DNA of 64,000 bases from positions 27,259,126 through 27,323,125 of the forward strand of contig NC_063261.1 of assembly GCF_019578655.1 (NCBI RefSeq), given 5' to 3'. The notes beneath the pieces are model-generated. The model had not been told where the DNA came from. It did not search any database and saw only the letters and a list, made by a program, of their open reading frames with translations. Position numbers and translations under genes: made by a program. Positions within the stretch are counted from its first letter, which is position 1, and the number at the start of each line of letters is the position of its first letter. Origin of the DNA: Ricinus communis. Taxonomy: Eukaryota; Streptophyta; Magnoliopsida; Malpighiales; Euphorbiaceae. This document shows positions 34,329 to 47,169 of the stretch, piece after piece.

Positions 34329-37300
34329 ATGGACGATTACACAAGAGAAATGATGGACCTGAAGACTCTTGTCACTCGAACCCTTGAGAAAAAAGGTGTT
34401 CTCGCTAAGATCCGGGTATTTATTTTCTTTTGTTTCTTACACCTCTGTTTGGCTGCCCTGAAACTGATTAAGCCAATTCGTTATTGGAGATGAGATGCGG
34501 AATTGGCGAATTTAACTTTACTTGAGCCAATTAATTATTGGAGAAACCAATTGGTTCTTTTTTGTGTGTGGATTATTCTGTTAAGAGAAATTGAGATAAA
34601 GGTCCTGTTTCTCGGATCTCGTGTTTATGAGAAAACATCGAAGATCCTCTATTTTTTCTGTGTATGTTTAGTTGGGTTTGGTATTGTAGATCTTAACTTG
34701 TTTTCTTTTCCTGATTAATTTAGTTAAATTTGATATTTTTAGCTAGGGTTTTGTTTTTGGAGCAAGATCAAGGCCTTAAACTTTTGCATTTTCATTCTTT
34801 AATTATAGTTTGTTTGTTTTGGCTATGGGGAGAATTAGTGTGTTTTCTCTTTTAAAGATTGTATTTGATGTGGATTTTGTGCTGAGTGGCGTGCTTGTTG
34901 ACTGAATGAAGGCAATGTAATCTGGCATTATGAACTGTTATTTGGTGGATAGTTGAATTTTGCTTAATATTGTCAGTATTAATGTTTTTTTCTTTTTTCT
35001 TTTATTGATTCTTTTTCTGCTGATGGTAGGCTGAACTCAGGGCAAGTGTGTTTGAGGCGATTGAAGAGGAGGATAGGGTAATCGAAAAAGATGAAGGCTT
35101 ACCACCTGCGTTGTTGGGTAGTTGCAATGAACGTGCTAAACAACTTCATGCTTCTCCTTCAGGTTTTTGCTACTTCATTTTCAGCCTTTTCTTTTTTCAG
35201 AAGTTGAGAAATGCTGAATTTTCTTTTTCTCTTATGGGAATTACTCAATTAATTATTATAAGCTGCAATACTCTCTAGTATCGCTGTGTTATTGAGAGCT
35301 TACATAAGGTCTGGAAAGAGAGTTGCTTGGTGTACTTTGAATGATTGGAGGGGGCCAAGTAAACATTTTTTTCCTGGTAGAGCAAAGTTTACATTTTTAA
35401 ATTGCTCTACAGTAGGACTGCAACAGATTAATTTCAGTAGCTTCATGGGTGGGTATGCTTATAGAAGTTAAACCTGAAATGGTAGTGTTGCTGTGTTGGC
35501 CCTTATTTTGGATTGATGCTGATGTTTATACACCTGTATGTCATAGATTAGGAACTACAAACTTATTTTGCATTCATCTATAGAAGCACCTTAAATATCT
35601 ATAGCTTATGTCATTTGAAGATTTTGTAATTCATATTAAATGCATACAATTTCTTTTTGTCTGGTGTAACACAAAATTTATGTGCATTGTGTTTGATTAC
35701 AAAGTTTATGTTCATTGTGTCAAACATTGTGTTTGATTTTTCTTACCAAATGCAGGGAGGTTACTAACTGCACTCATATGTGAATATTTGGATTGGGCAC
35801 AACTGAATCATACACTTAAAGTTTATCTGCCAGAGTGCAATTTGGTAATCAAATTGTTTAGCATTATATTATTGCAAGAACTCTTAAATGAGTTTTTAGA
35901 TATTCATTTTACTTTTATATGGATGTTAAGCTACCCTTCTAATTTTACAAATTCAGCAAAAGGATTCTTGGAAAACTGAGTTGAAGGAGTTCAGTAGCAA
36001 GAATGGATATGATCCTAATAGAAATGGTGACAGTGGTCCTTTGCTTTTGGATGTTCTTGAAGGATTCTTGAAGTTTGAGGTTTGTCCATAAAGTCTTCTC
36101 ACTCTCTCTTGCTACATGAATCGGCCTTATGAACTTTTGGGAGTCTCTTCTTTTTCTTTTTTTTTTTTTTTCTTTTTTGGTGCGTTGTGGGGTGGGGTTG
36201 GGGTTATCCCTTTTTTCTTCTATTCGTCCTTGGGGTTTTGATAGTGGGAGCAGAAATTTGGAGGTAGAGCATATATATGAAGTAAATTTAGTGATGTTTT
36301 TTCCTTTTCTTATGTTATTTTTTCAAAATTTCTCTAAGTAAACTATTAATCACTCTATAGAATTTGTTGTGACAGAATTTATCCCAGGGTAGAGGTACTG
36401 GAAGGAGAGTATCAGAAGCTGAGTCCTTATCTAATTTAGACTCGAGAAATGTTAGGAGACCTTCTTCCTCATCTGTTGCTGGTGGTCTACCACCTTTAGG
36501 AAGGTGCTGGTCCTCTCCAACTTTCATTTTATTCTTCTTTAGTATTTTGTTCTTCTCTTTTGCTTTTCTTTTGTTTTTCTGTATATATATTCTCTTTCAT
36601 TGGGCCACTGATTGTTACTTCTTGTTTTTGGCATGTTTATATCAGGCCTGCCTCTTCTCAGACATCTGGTAAGTGATTAGTTTGTCCATCATTTGTACTA
36701 TTACCACCTTAGTTGTGGGTCCCTGTATCTTATGCAATGGATCATCTAGACAGGAGAGCAGGATCTTCCATGTCTGGTTACAGGAAAGATGAATACAATT
36801 GGAGATATGATAGTGATGAACTTCCGGAGGAAGTGATGCGAGCTTCAACTGCACTGGAAAACCTTCAACTGGACAGGAAAGCTCGCAATCTAACTACATC
36901 TTGGCGGTTAGTTTTTCATACCTGCTAAAAAAGAAGTCCTCAATTATGTAGTGGGCAAATGTGAATTTTAGATGTGTGCTGACAGTTTTGCCTTTCTAGA
37001 GCATCAAAATGTATGAAAGAGTGTAAAAGTCAGTAATAAAAGGAGAAAAGATTACGCTATATTAAGTTCTTACATTTCATTGTATGCATTCCATTGATAA
37101 AAATGGAGTTCTGATGAGGGATTAGATTGATAATTGATGGAGTTGATAATATTAAAAAATATCAGTTACAGGTTTCAGGCTCGTTTTTGTTGTGCCAATA
37201 AAATGTGGTAATAGAATTCATCAACTACATTTATATTCTCTTCCTAGTTAGATGCTACAAACATAATTATTCTTTTCCTAGTTGATAATATTCTTTTCTC

Positions 37301-37772
37301 TTATTGCTTCTTCCAAGTTATGCTTCCTGCCTTTGCTCTATGAACATTTTCTGCTCTAATTTTTTCATATCCAGCATCAGTTTAGATATTGTTTTATTCT
37401 AAATGCGTTTGCTATGTGAGCTATTTTGCATAACCAAGAAAGAAGGTGACTTAGTTTACTGATGGCCCTGCTTTCCATACTGAAATTGGGTTATCTGACA
37501 TTTCCACTAACATGTTTCCTGTAATCACACTTGAAAGACTCCATTCCTCTTCCCTCTTTCTCCAGTGTACCAGAAAGATTGTTTAGCTTTGTTTATTGGT
37601 TTTGGTTGTGAACTAGCAACCCTGCAGAATGAATTATTTGAGATTTACTGATGTAAAGCCTATAGTTGATGATGTTGTACGCTTAATCTTCTAATCTTAT
37701 TTGTTTGGATTATGTTGTAGACATGCTGGAGATGGAATCAGCGATGATGATGGCAGGGTTGACCATATGTAG
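34329..37772 (+). CDS. TONNEAU1 (TON1), LisH-domain microtubule-organising protein
   Basis: The spliced product is 263 residues from eight exons: 34329-34415, 35030-35162, 35756-35844, 35957-36079, 36376-36503, 36646-36668, 36750-36906 and 37721-37772. All introns are GT-AG and the frame stays open throughout. The N-terminus (MDDYTREMMDLKTLVTRTLE) matches the highly conserved plant TON1 start, and length is close to Arabidopsis TON1a/b (about 260). A LisH dimerisation motif lies around residues 70-105 (SGRLLTALICEYLDWAQLNH). The C-terminal part is Ser/Arg-rich. In the family, TON1 resembles human FOP and, with TRM proteins and a PP2A subunit, positions cortical microtubules and the preprophase band. 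The gene looks intact; exon 6 (23 nt) is unusually short but in phase. Confidence 0.95.
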
Positions 37773-38860
37773 CTGATTCAAATCCTTTGTGACACTGCGC
37801 TTGTAGTTTAGTGTGTATTATTTCGTTTTTAATCCATCAAATGTTTTTATCATCAGGAAAGCGGGTAGCAAGTTTATGCAAGTCTTCTTTTTCTTTTCTT
37901 TTTCTTTTACCTTTTATTCCCCTGAAATATATTGTGAGGTGATTTTAGTATTTGTATGAGCTTCTTTCCTTGATATTTATCTCATTTTACAGAATCCATT
38001 TTAATATTTCAATTGGTATTGCCATTAGTTTTTCTATCTGTTCTAACACACACTACTTAGCAATCATTGATGAAGATGCTATCTGCTAGAAATTGCTTTT
38101 TCTATCTGTAAATTACAATGAAGCACGGCCATGTTTTGAGGATCATTTTAATAGGCTTGGGTAGGTTTGAGGCAGAATTGTTACTGTTGACAATATGGAA
38201 AGTATAATTCCTGTACTGATTACTTGTTTGTTGCCAGTAGAGAATTGTAAATCAATTGAGATCTTCTCATGTTTGAGTTGAAGATGATAGATTATATTTG
38301 CTGTGTGTATCTTTAATTTGAAATAAATTTTTGAGGTTTTATTAAAAATTTAAATTTGCAATTTAGAAAATGAGTAGTATTCTATTGGATAGTAAAGTTC
38401 AACCATTGATTTTGAATCAATGGTTAAGATTATACAAACATAATCAATAATCAAGATTATACAAATATGACCTATTATGATATTCAACTTGAACATGACA
38501 AGATTGATCTTTGTTGAAGTGCATGGCTAAGTCTTAATCTAGTTTGCTGTGTGAATAGCAGTTGAAAATGAGGTGTAGTAATAAACAAGTCCTGGCTTAT
38601 CTTGATGCCTTGCTCTGACTCTCAAATATCAAATGATTTTCAACCATTGAGATGCTTTCTATTCAGATAGTCCATAGGGTTTGAAGCATATCAGATATTC
38701 GTTTAGGAGTTGTGGCTGGCTACTCCTAAAACTTAGCTGGATACTCAAGTCTCTAGCTATTTTCAAATATTTCCAAACGAAATCAACTTGAATATTTGGC
38801 AATTTTTATTTATGTGACACTCTTGAGTTTTTTTTTTTTCTTTTTTTTAAATTGACGAGT
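37773..38860. other. TON1 3' region and intergenic DNA
   Basis: The first 200 bases or so are probably the TON1 3' untranslated region. No further gene, RNA or mobile element is recognisable. Confidence 0.5.
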
Positions 38861-38869
38861 TACCATAAA

Positions 38870-39530
38870 AATATGTTGGCTCATTTCACAAAATGAGCCG
38901 TAAATGAACTAAACATTTCGCAAGTTATTTGAAACTCGGTTTAATTAAAAGCTTGTTTAAGATTACTCGTTAAGTTAGTCGAGTTGATTTTGAGCTAAGT
39001 TTTGAATTCGATAACTTTATCGAGTCGAACTTGAGTCTTGACAAAGTTTGGTTTGTTATTATGAGTTTGCTCGTTTATTGGCGCACAAGCAAGTTTGTGA
39101 ATAGCCAGGAAGCTTGAATTTGAATTTGGTTCGATTAGGAAGCTGAGAAACAGGCTTGCAATCTAGTTCATGAATTAGCTTGATAAGAGTTTATTTATTG
39201 ATTTAAGCTTGAGTTCGAATTAATTTTATTCTAAATTTAAAATTTTATATATGTATGATAAAATAAAATATGAATATTACTTATATAATATATTTATATT
39301 TATATATAATAATAATTAAAATTAAAAAATATTTAAGGAGTATGAGCTTGAGTTTTTTTTATTATATAACTACGAGTTGAACTCAAAATTAGTTCGTTTA
39401 GCATAGTAAATGAACTATTTACAAACTAAGATTGAGCTACTCACAAAATCTATAATCTTAAAACGAGTTGAGTTTAAACTTCAATATAAAAGTTCGGATT
39501 GAGCTTGGTTTTGTCTTGTTAAAGTTTAGT
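38870..39530. repeat. Degenerate repeat rich in GAGTTTGAGCTTG-like words
   Basis: Words related to CGAGTTGA, GAGCTTGA and AGTTCG recur in both orientations at the two ends (38870-39200 and 39330-39510) around an AT-rich centre. This looks like an old inverted-repeat element; no transposase is present. Confidence 0.4.
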
Positions 39531-39795
39531 TGTATTATAACCTTATACACATATAATCAGACGGTGAGTTTGTGTAAAATTTACTGTTTGCAAGAAATTA
39601 AGGGAAGAAGTAAATCGTTTCTTCCTCCTACCTACCTCCAACGTTGTCTCCTCCTCACCACCACCATTTCTGACTCTGGTCTTTCTTTTCATTTACCCAT
39701 CTCATTTATTTTCTTTATTCATTTTAGTTTTGGTGTTCTTAAATATATCTACAACCCTCGCAATTATAAATCGGTACAGTAAGAAGGAAAACAAG

Positions 39796-39841
39796 ATGAA
39801 CAAAAGCAGCCCATTGGAGCTACAGCAACAGCGGAGATGGT
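39796..39841 (+). other. Possible orphan first exon
   Basis: An ATG (39796) opens MNKSSPLELQQQRRW and runs into a good splice donor (ATG|GTGAGT, near 39840), preceded by a CT-rich leader-like stretch. Nothing downstream continues it, because an A/G-rich insertion-like segment starts within 30 bases. It could be a stranded gene start or chance. Confidence 0.2.
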
Positions 39842-39859
39842 GAGTGAAGCCTACATCTC

Positions 39860-41095
39860 TTACACTATGTTTGGAAAAAAGTTAAGGTAGAAAAAGAGAA
39901 AAAAAAGGTAAAATAGAAAAAGAAAGGGTGGAAAAAGAAAATATGTTTGGAAAAAAAAAAGCGAGGTAGGAAAAGAAAGGATGGGAAAAAAAGAAGGAAA
40001 AAAGAATAGAAAAGAAAGCTGAAAATGAGAGAAAGAAAAGACCTAATTATAATTTAAATTCTGAATTTTAAATTTTTTAATAATTTCATTTAATTGATTT
40101 AAGATTTTAAAATAAATATTCTATTAATTTATTTTTAAAAATATTTTTTTTGATGATAATTTTTTAAATTTTAAAATAAAAAAAGATTTAAGAAATCGAT
40201 TATACTTAATAAAAGAATAACAATTATGAATAAGTAAAAATATTTTATTATAGACTTAATAATATAACTATTAAAAATCTCATATACGTGCATTCTTTCA
40301 CATATTTTACATCTAAATACAACATTTTTTATTGGTTCACTAATTTTAATGTTAGTAAGTTGAATTGACTTATAACATTACTTTTTTATTATAAAGTTTT
40401 AAAACTTATTATTATTGAAAAGTGCTTTTAAAAAATAAATTAAATGTTTAGATATTTATTTTAAAATATTAAAATAATTAGATAAAATTATTAAAAAATA
40501 TAAAATTTATGATTTAATTAATTCTTATTTGAAAAACTATAAAAATAAAGGACATTTTTTAAAAATTTAAATTACTATTTTATCCTTTATATTAAATTAT
40601 TTTTTTATATTATGCCATTAGTAGATGCTGATATTTAATTATAAAATTAATTTATTGTCAAAATCGACTAACAGATGTTCATAAAAAAATTTATATATTT
40701 ATTTTATAAATTACTCTTTTTATCAATTAAAGTTTTCTTTTATTGCATAACTGGGCTAAAGCCCAACTAAAACTACAAAAAGTTGATATAAAAAAATAAT
40801 AAAAATATTTATGTTTTTTATTTTTTATAAATTTTTTTATTTTTACTGTATAAAAATATTAAAAATATAGTTTTTTTTATTTTTTTTAAAAATATGGTAT
40901 TTGTTGTTTTTTGATTTTTCTTTTAGTTGAATAACCAAAGAACAAATAAAAAAATAACTGAAAATAATCGCACCGTATTTAAAAAGAAAAATTACATAAT
41001 AAAAATATTTTTTTTATTAATTTTAAAATATTTCTGAGAAATTTCGTTGATAAGTAAGACTTAAAAATCTATAATAAATCTTAAAGACAAATAGA
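39860..41095. other. Purine-rich segment then AT-rich DNA
   Basis: From 39860 to 40030 the plus strand is strongly A/G-rich with a twice-repeated ATGTTTGGAAAAAA word, like the end of a non-autonomous hAT element. The rest is AT-rich without genes. Confidence 0.35.
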
Positions 41096-41099
41096 ATTA

Positions 41100-41600
41100 A
41101 GCACAAGCTCAATATAAGAAATCTTCTTCATCTACCTACTAAATCAAACTGCAGTGCCATCACCACGATTTTCAAAGCTCTACCAGCCTTTCAAGATCAA
41201 GTATCAACTGGGTATATTAAATCCACACCTTAGAAGTAACAAACTACAATTTTCTTTCGATCCGGCTAAGTCCTAAAGAGGGAATGGAAGAAAAATTCCT
41301 TTGCCGGCTGTAAATACAGGGGATAAATCCTCGACTCCGTTCTATCAATGAAGACGATAACCTTCTCTTCCACTTCCGATTCGCACAAAGTAGAACTCCA
41401 GAGAGCTTAACAAAAAGGATATGAAGGCTATGAAACACCTAAAGGGAAGCCAAAACAACAAAAACACCAAAGATACAAAGCCCATTCAGATGCACTGCAT
41501 AAAGAAAGTTACATACATACTAAAAAAGAAAGGAAGGCTCACCCTTCATGGCTTTGCCATGAACGACGACCCTTGGCTATTTAGAGAGATTTTTTTATGC
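41100..41600. other. Less AT-rich island, unidentified
   Basis: Base composition is more balanced than the surroundings, and a short open frame exists on each strand (41244-41438 minus, 41421-41606 plus). Neither resembles a protein family I know. It may be a fragment of a transcribed gene or of a retroelement untranslated region. Confidence 0.25.
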
Positions 41601-42292
41601 GACTAGGTTTTGTCTTATTTTATAAATTATTGATGTTATTTTTTTTACATCTATATATATATGAAAGCAATTTTTCTCTCTCTTTACATGGATTTTTTTA
41701 TAATTTTTAAATTATTTATTTAAATTATAGTGAGTTTAAGAATTTATATAAAAAAAACTGTATGAGTATTAAAAAAGTGTATTAACTATTCTAGAAAGAT
41801 ATATATCAATTAGTATTAAAAGTGTTATAATTTTATATTTAACTATTTAATTACTTTAAATTATTTTCCTCATCCTTTTATCGTAAGAATTATTCTAAAA
41901 TTTTCAATTCACTTCTTAGAATTATTTTTATATTTAACCATTTAATTGCTTAAAATATTTTTCATCACCATATCATTTTAAGAACTATTCTAAATTTTTT
42001 TATCAATTACTTAGAATTATAAATTTAATTTAATTTTTGTAAAAAATCTTTATAATTTTTTTCTTATTTATTTAATTACCTCAAAATCTTTTCCTTATTC
42101 TCTTTCATAAGAATTATAATAAAATTCTTTAATATTTTCTTTTAATTTAACTCTTATATATTTTTTTATTCGATTTCATAAGAAAAACTCTAATTTCATA
42201 TTTTAATGTAAAGATTTGTATATGTAACTAAATAACTTATGATTAATAAACCACTACATCCATATTTATGTCTAATTCACATAAATACTTTA

Positions 42293-43315
42293 TGACTAAA
42301 TATATAAATGGACTCTTGTACTTGTTCCGTTTTTACAATTGGCTCTATGAACTTAATTTTAATTCAATTGGACTTCTCAACTTTATAGATTGTTATTTTT
42401 AATCCTTCCACTAACGGTAGTAATAAAAAATTAATATTTCACTGATGACATTACTTATAATAAATAAAATATATAATTAAACTATTGAACTTGTCTTATT
42501 TTCGTGATTGGCCCATAAACTCAATTTTAATTCAATTGTGCATATGAACTTCACGAGTTGTTATATTTAAATACTTCATAAATGGAAGTTAAGCACTTTG
42601 GATAATCTCTTATAAAAGGCGTATACCATTAATTCTAATATATTATGTATTGTACATTAAAATTATTTTATTAATTTATTAAATAAAATAAAAAATATAT
42701 TTTTCAAATGACTAAAATTAACTGTTGTAATTCTTTAAATTTTCTGTCATCAAATTCTTTTTTCTATTCTCACAGGCTATGCCCACACCAACAGGCTATG
42801 CCCACACCAACAACCACGCAATGAAATATTTAACAAATATCAAAAAATAATAAGTTTTGTTTGAAAACCAAAACTTATGGTTTTACTTTTTTAATTTTAT
42901 TTATTTATTTTATATTTTAAATGTATTATTATTTTATTCAAACTTACATATTTTTTTAGATGGCGTAAAACACACGCCCTTAATGTCTATGATTGAAGGA
43001 TTTAAAAATAACAATCAGTAAAATTGAGAGGTCCAATTAAATCAAAGTTGAGTTCGGGGGGCTAATTGCAAAAATAAGACAGTTCAAGGGGTCATTTATG
43101 TAATTAATCGTTATTTTACATTTTAAATATATTATTATTTTATTCAAACTTACATATTTTTAGATGGCATAAAATATACGTGCATAACATTTGCGATTGA
43201 AGGGTTTAAAATTAATAACTCATAAAATTAAGAAGTCTAACTGATTTAAAGTTGAGATCGTGGGACCAATTGCAAAAACGAAATAAGTTCAGAAATCTAT
43301 TTATGTATTCAGCTA
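42293..43315. mobile_element. Foldback element with long inverted repeats, about 1.0 kb
   Basis: The left arm has two tandem-like blocks (42305-42430 and 42480-42600; landmark ACAATTGG-type words followed by TTTTAATTCAATTG). Both recur as reverse complements at 43000-43110 and 43190-43310 (AATTGCAAAAA with AAGTTGAG). The ends pair: AAATATATAAATGGACTC on the left with the complement of the TATTTATGTATTC end on the right. There is no transposase. Mutator-like foldback or another long-TIR non-autonomous DNA element is the likely class. Confidence 0.6.
42772..42809. repeat. 19-bp unit repeated twice
   Basis: ACAGGCTATGCCCACACCA occurs twice in tandem, GC-rich against an AT-rich background, near the centre of the foldback element. 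Confidence 0.85.
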
Positions 43316-43859
43316 TATTTTATTTGTATAGAATGACTTTCCCCCAGAGAACGGGCACTAGACTATTTTATTACCGTAATCAATTTATTGATGACTATTT
43401 TTCATTCACATATTCTACTTTCACCTTCAAATATAATTAAAATATAAATAAGCAAGAAAGTTTAAAAGAAATTATCTCTAAAATTGTAATATATAATTTA
43501 TAATTCTCAAATAATGGAACTTTCTATTGGTAGAATAACTTATAACCATTTATTTAATCTGATTAAAAATTTAATACTTTTTTATATTTAAAAAAATTTA
43601 ACTTTATATTTTTATATAAATTTATATTTATATCTAAATAATTTATTTTTAATAATATTACAAACATATATATTGATTTTAATTCATATAAATATTTTAT
43701 TTATATAAAATGAGTCTCGTCTTAAAAGATGGACATTAAGCTAGTTAAAAAGTAAAACATAGTTGATGAACAAATAGTAATAAAATGGAAAAATTAGTAA
43801 ATAAACTAGAAAAATCCAAGATTTCCTCTCGAAAACAAGCTGAATCAAAATTGGTAGGG

Positions 43860-44036
43860 CAAGGGAAAATTTTACTATTTACCTTCTTTTCTCCGTGTTT
43901 TTTTCTTACTCTCCAAGTCAATGGAATGCTGATTTCCCTATCTTACTACATTTTCCTTTCCTTTCCCTCCCTTTTTTCCCTTCCCAAACAATGGCTTAGA
44001 GACCCTTTTCTCCCATCCCAAACAATGGCTTAGAGA
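43860..44036. repeat. Pyrimidine-rich stretch with duplicated TCCCAAACAATGGCTTAGAG
   Basis: The 20-base word occurs at about 43982 and 44016. The C/T-rich run ending in CCCAAACAA resembles 55790-55855 and may be an end of a non-autonomous hAT element. Confidence 0.45.
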
Positions 44037-44039
44037 ACC

Positions 44040-45083
44040 GATGGAGCTTTCTTTAGTGATGCATATTCAAGAAATGCATTGTAGAAAGGAGCTGTGTCGC
44101 GCTTGTATTGGTTCTTATTTCCCTTTTCCTTTTAATATATTAGTTTTAATTTTTTGTTAGTTTTGATTTTGTGAGAATTGGATGTTAAAAATTACAAATC
44201 ACTACATCTTTTCTTTGGTTAATTTTAACATATTAAAATCTTGTGTTTATTAAATTTTTTTATCTATTTTTAGAATTCAATCGGTAGTACTTAATAATTT
44301 ATTAGAGGTCTGGTGCTAAGAGAATGCCAATCTAGCCGGGATGCTCGGGTGCACTTATGAAAGATCCATCTAGTTTTATTCAAAAAAAATAATTGACTTG
44401 TATAAATAATTAATGATTATATATTAATTCATTGACAATCTAAATTAATAAAAAAATATATAAAATTAATAAATTATTAAATTATAATACTGATTAATAA
44501 TCTATAATTAAAAAATAGACTTACAATGGTGGAGTACTATAGTGGTACTCTTATAAAACTCTATAATTTTTAATTATTTATATAGGTATATTTTATAATT
44601 ATTAAGTACCATTCATTAAATTCTAAAAATAAATAAATAAATTTATTAAACCAAAAATTTTTAATAAATAATTTTTTTTCATATATATACATAAAGTAAA
44701 AACTTATCTACAGTGATACTCTATATAGGAATATTGGACCAGTTATAAATAGAAATAAACTTTCTATTATAATAAGTTATAAATTTCTTAAGTCCCATCT
44801 TAAAAAAATATTCCTCTATATAGTAATATTTGTAAATATAATTTTAAAAAATAAATATTATGCTATATTTTGTCTTACTATATTATTATTTTATTTCATT
44901 AATTTTATTTGTATAATTTGATAATATATTAGTGTATCTTATCTATAGTTTCTATCATCACACCAACAAAATTAAGTATTAAGTCAAAAGAAAAATTTTA
45001 ATATTGAAACCTCTATTAAGTTATAACCTCTTCATAGTCATAAATTTTATTTGGTCCTAAATATATGACTATAAAGAAGATTT

Positions 45084-45144
<61 letters not shown>

Positions 45145-45640
45145 ATTTATTTATTTATCGCACATCCATAATATATTAAATAACTCTATAATAGGCACTA
45201 TATTTAAAATATTAGAAGTCGTCAAATATTAGGAAATTTATTTTATACATATATGCCACTAGAAAAAAAATATAAAATCAAATTTTGTTCTTTATAAAAG
45301 AGTGTTATTATTGCGAAATTATTTAAGAGTATAATATTTATGGAAATCATTTATTAGATTTGAAATCGAGCATTTAGTTTGTATTTTTAATGTAATTTTT
45401 AATAATTTTGTAATTTTGAACTCATATATATAGTCTGTTTTAAATACTTTAATCTTATATTATTTTGTAATTTTTATTCCTCATAATACTTAACAATTCA
45501 ATGCTTTTAGTATTTAATAATTTATTAATCTACCAATTATATTAATTATAAAAATATCAAATGTAAAAATAATAGAAACTGAGGTTAGAGATTTATATGT
45601 TTATCTTTTTATAGTTTTGATAGGTCCAAATTATATATAG
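44040..45640. other. AT-rich intergenic DNA
   Basis: No gene is visible. The stretch contains the TA microsatellite listed separately. Confidence 0.5.
45087..45141. repeat. (TA)n microsatellite
   Basis: An uninterrupted TA run of about 55 bp. Runs like this are prone to length error in assemblies. Confidence 0.9.
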
Positions 45641-47165
45641 TTATTTAGGATATTTTAGAGTTTTAATGATATATTTTTTTATGTATAATATGATGAAAAT
45701 ATATATTTATACCTGACTTAAGCTTATTTGCATATATTTAGATATTATTAGCCAAATAGAGAAAAATGAAGCAAAATACTAAAAAAGAAGTCTAATTGGA
45801 CATATTTATGTTAAGATCTAAGACTAAAACACGTGGATTTACTATTTGCTATACTGGCCCGCTTATACTATTTACCTAAAAATATTTTAGTCATTTTATA
45901 TATTATTAAAATTTATATTATATTTATTATGGGATAATATTTGATATAGTTAAAAATATTTATAGTCTTATTTATTATGTAGACTATTTGTATACTTACC
46001 TTTAGGAAGATTTATTTTGATGGAGGATTCTTCTATATACATTTTTACAGATCTAGATCTAAAAAAAATGAGAAGTCTCTCATATATGCTATTTGCTACA
46101 TTTTTCATCTGCATCTGTTTACTATTTTTGTTTCTGCAATTCTCTCTACGATTCTTCTTCATAAACAATTTAATTTAGTTTTAGTGATTCTTTTAAGATC
46201 AAAGAAAGCTTTTTGAGATTGAAGAATAAAGATTAATCATCTTCCTGTCTTGCAGAAATTTAGATTATTTAATCACTATGATTGTGAGATTAGAGATGTT
46301 AGACTAGTTTTTTTAGTATTTAATTTAACCTTTATTACTTTGTTTGAACCTTATTATTTTTATATTTAATGAATGATTTTTTTGCCAATATACCTTTATT
46401 AGTTTCAGTTGTTGATATTATTTAATCATCATATTAATTCAGTAATAATAATTGTTATAAAAGTATTTAGATTAAATATATCAATGACATCATATTTACT
46501 TCAAATAATGTTGATATAGTTTACACAAAAAAGATAATTTCATTGTAAAACTCAAAAAGATTAAACAGTTCAGTACATCATGAGCACCAACTACAATTGT
46601 GCCTAGCCATTTGAGCAGAAACACTCATTTAAAAGGGCTTTTCCTGCCACTCTATGGGGAGTCCAATTAGCAACTCTATTAACGCAACAAAAATAAACAG
46701 AGTGAAAAGTTTTGGAAAGCTGACTAATATCTTCAATGACAATATCCACCGCGACCGAGATGACATAATTTGAATTAACAACTTGAATAACTGACATTGC
46801 ATCACCTTCGAAATACACATTAGATAAACCTGCGTGAATTGTTGTTAAAACTTTTTGCATCATTAGCTTGAGTGATTAAAGAAAAAAGAACATCACTGTT
46901 TCATTCATTGAGTCTGTATTTATTATTAAAACAAGAACAATACTAAATAATTGGCTAGATTATATATTATTTTATTATATAGTTTTCATAAATCATCTTA
47001 TTTACATATTTATTTTATTAGTTTATTATTTATTTTATAAATTTTATTATTTTTTTAAAATATTAGTTTAGAGTGTTTAAATTTATTTTTAATTATTTTA
47101 TATTGATACTTAATCTTTATAATAAGTGGCCTTATAGTTAATTGAGAGATCGACCTCGTGATATT
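45640..47165 (+). repeat. Dispersed repeat, copy 2, interrupted by a LINE fragment
   Basis: It follows the block order of copy 1: TAGGTCCAAATTATATATAG start region, GGGATAATATTTGATA (45930), CTTCATAAACAATTTAATTTAG (46160), and the tail with AAGTGGCCTTATAGTTAATTGA and GAGATCGACCTCGTG (47125-47160). A block of about 380 bp (46520-46900) absent from copy 1 carries an RNase H-like sequence. Confidence 0.6.
46560..46863 (-). pseudogene. LINE-type RNase H (RVT_3-like) fragment
   Basis: Minus-strand reading gives an 86-residue open frame with the plant non-LTR RNase H pattern: VYFEGDAMSVIQVVNS, a spacer, then NRVANWTPHRVAGKALLN. The third catalytic-type position and the domain's N-terminal half are missing. 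It probably came from the 3' end of a plant L1 element inserted in the dispersed repeat. It may be related to the RT relic at 28655-29630, but there is no overlap to test this. Confidence 0.7.
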
Positions 47166-47169
47166 TTAT

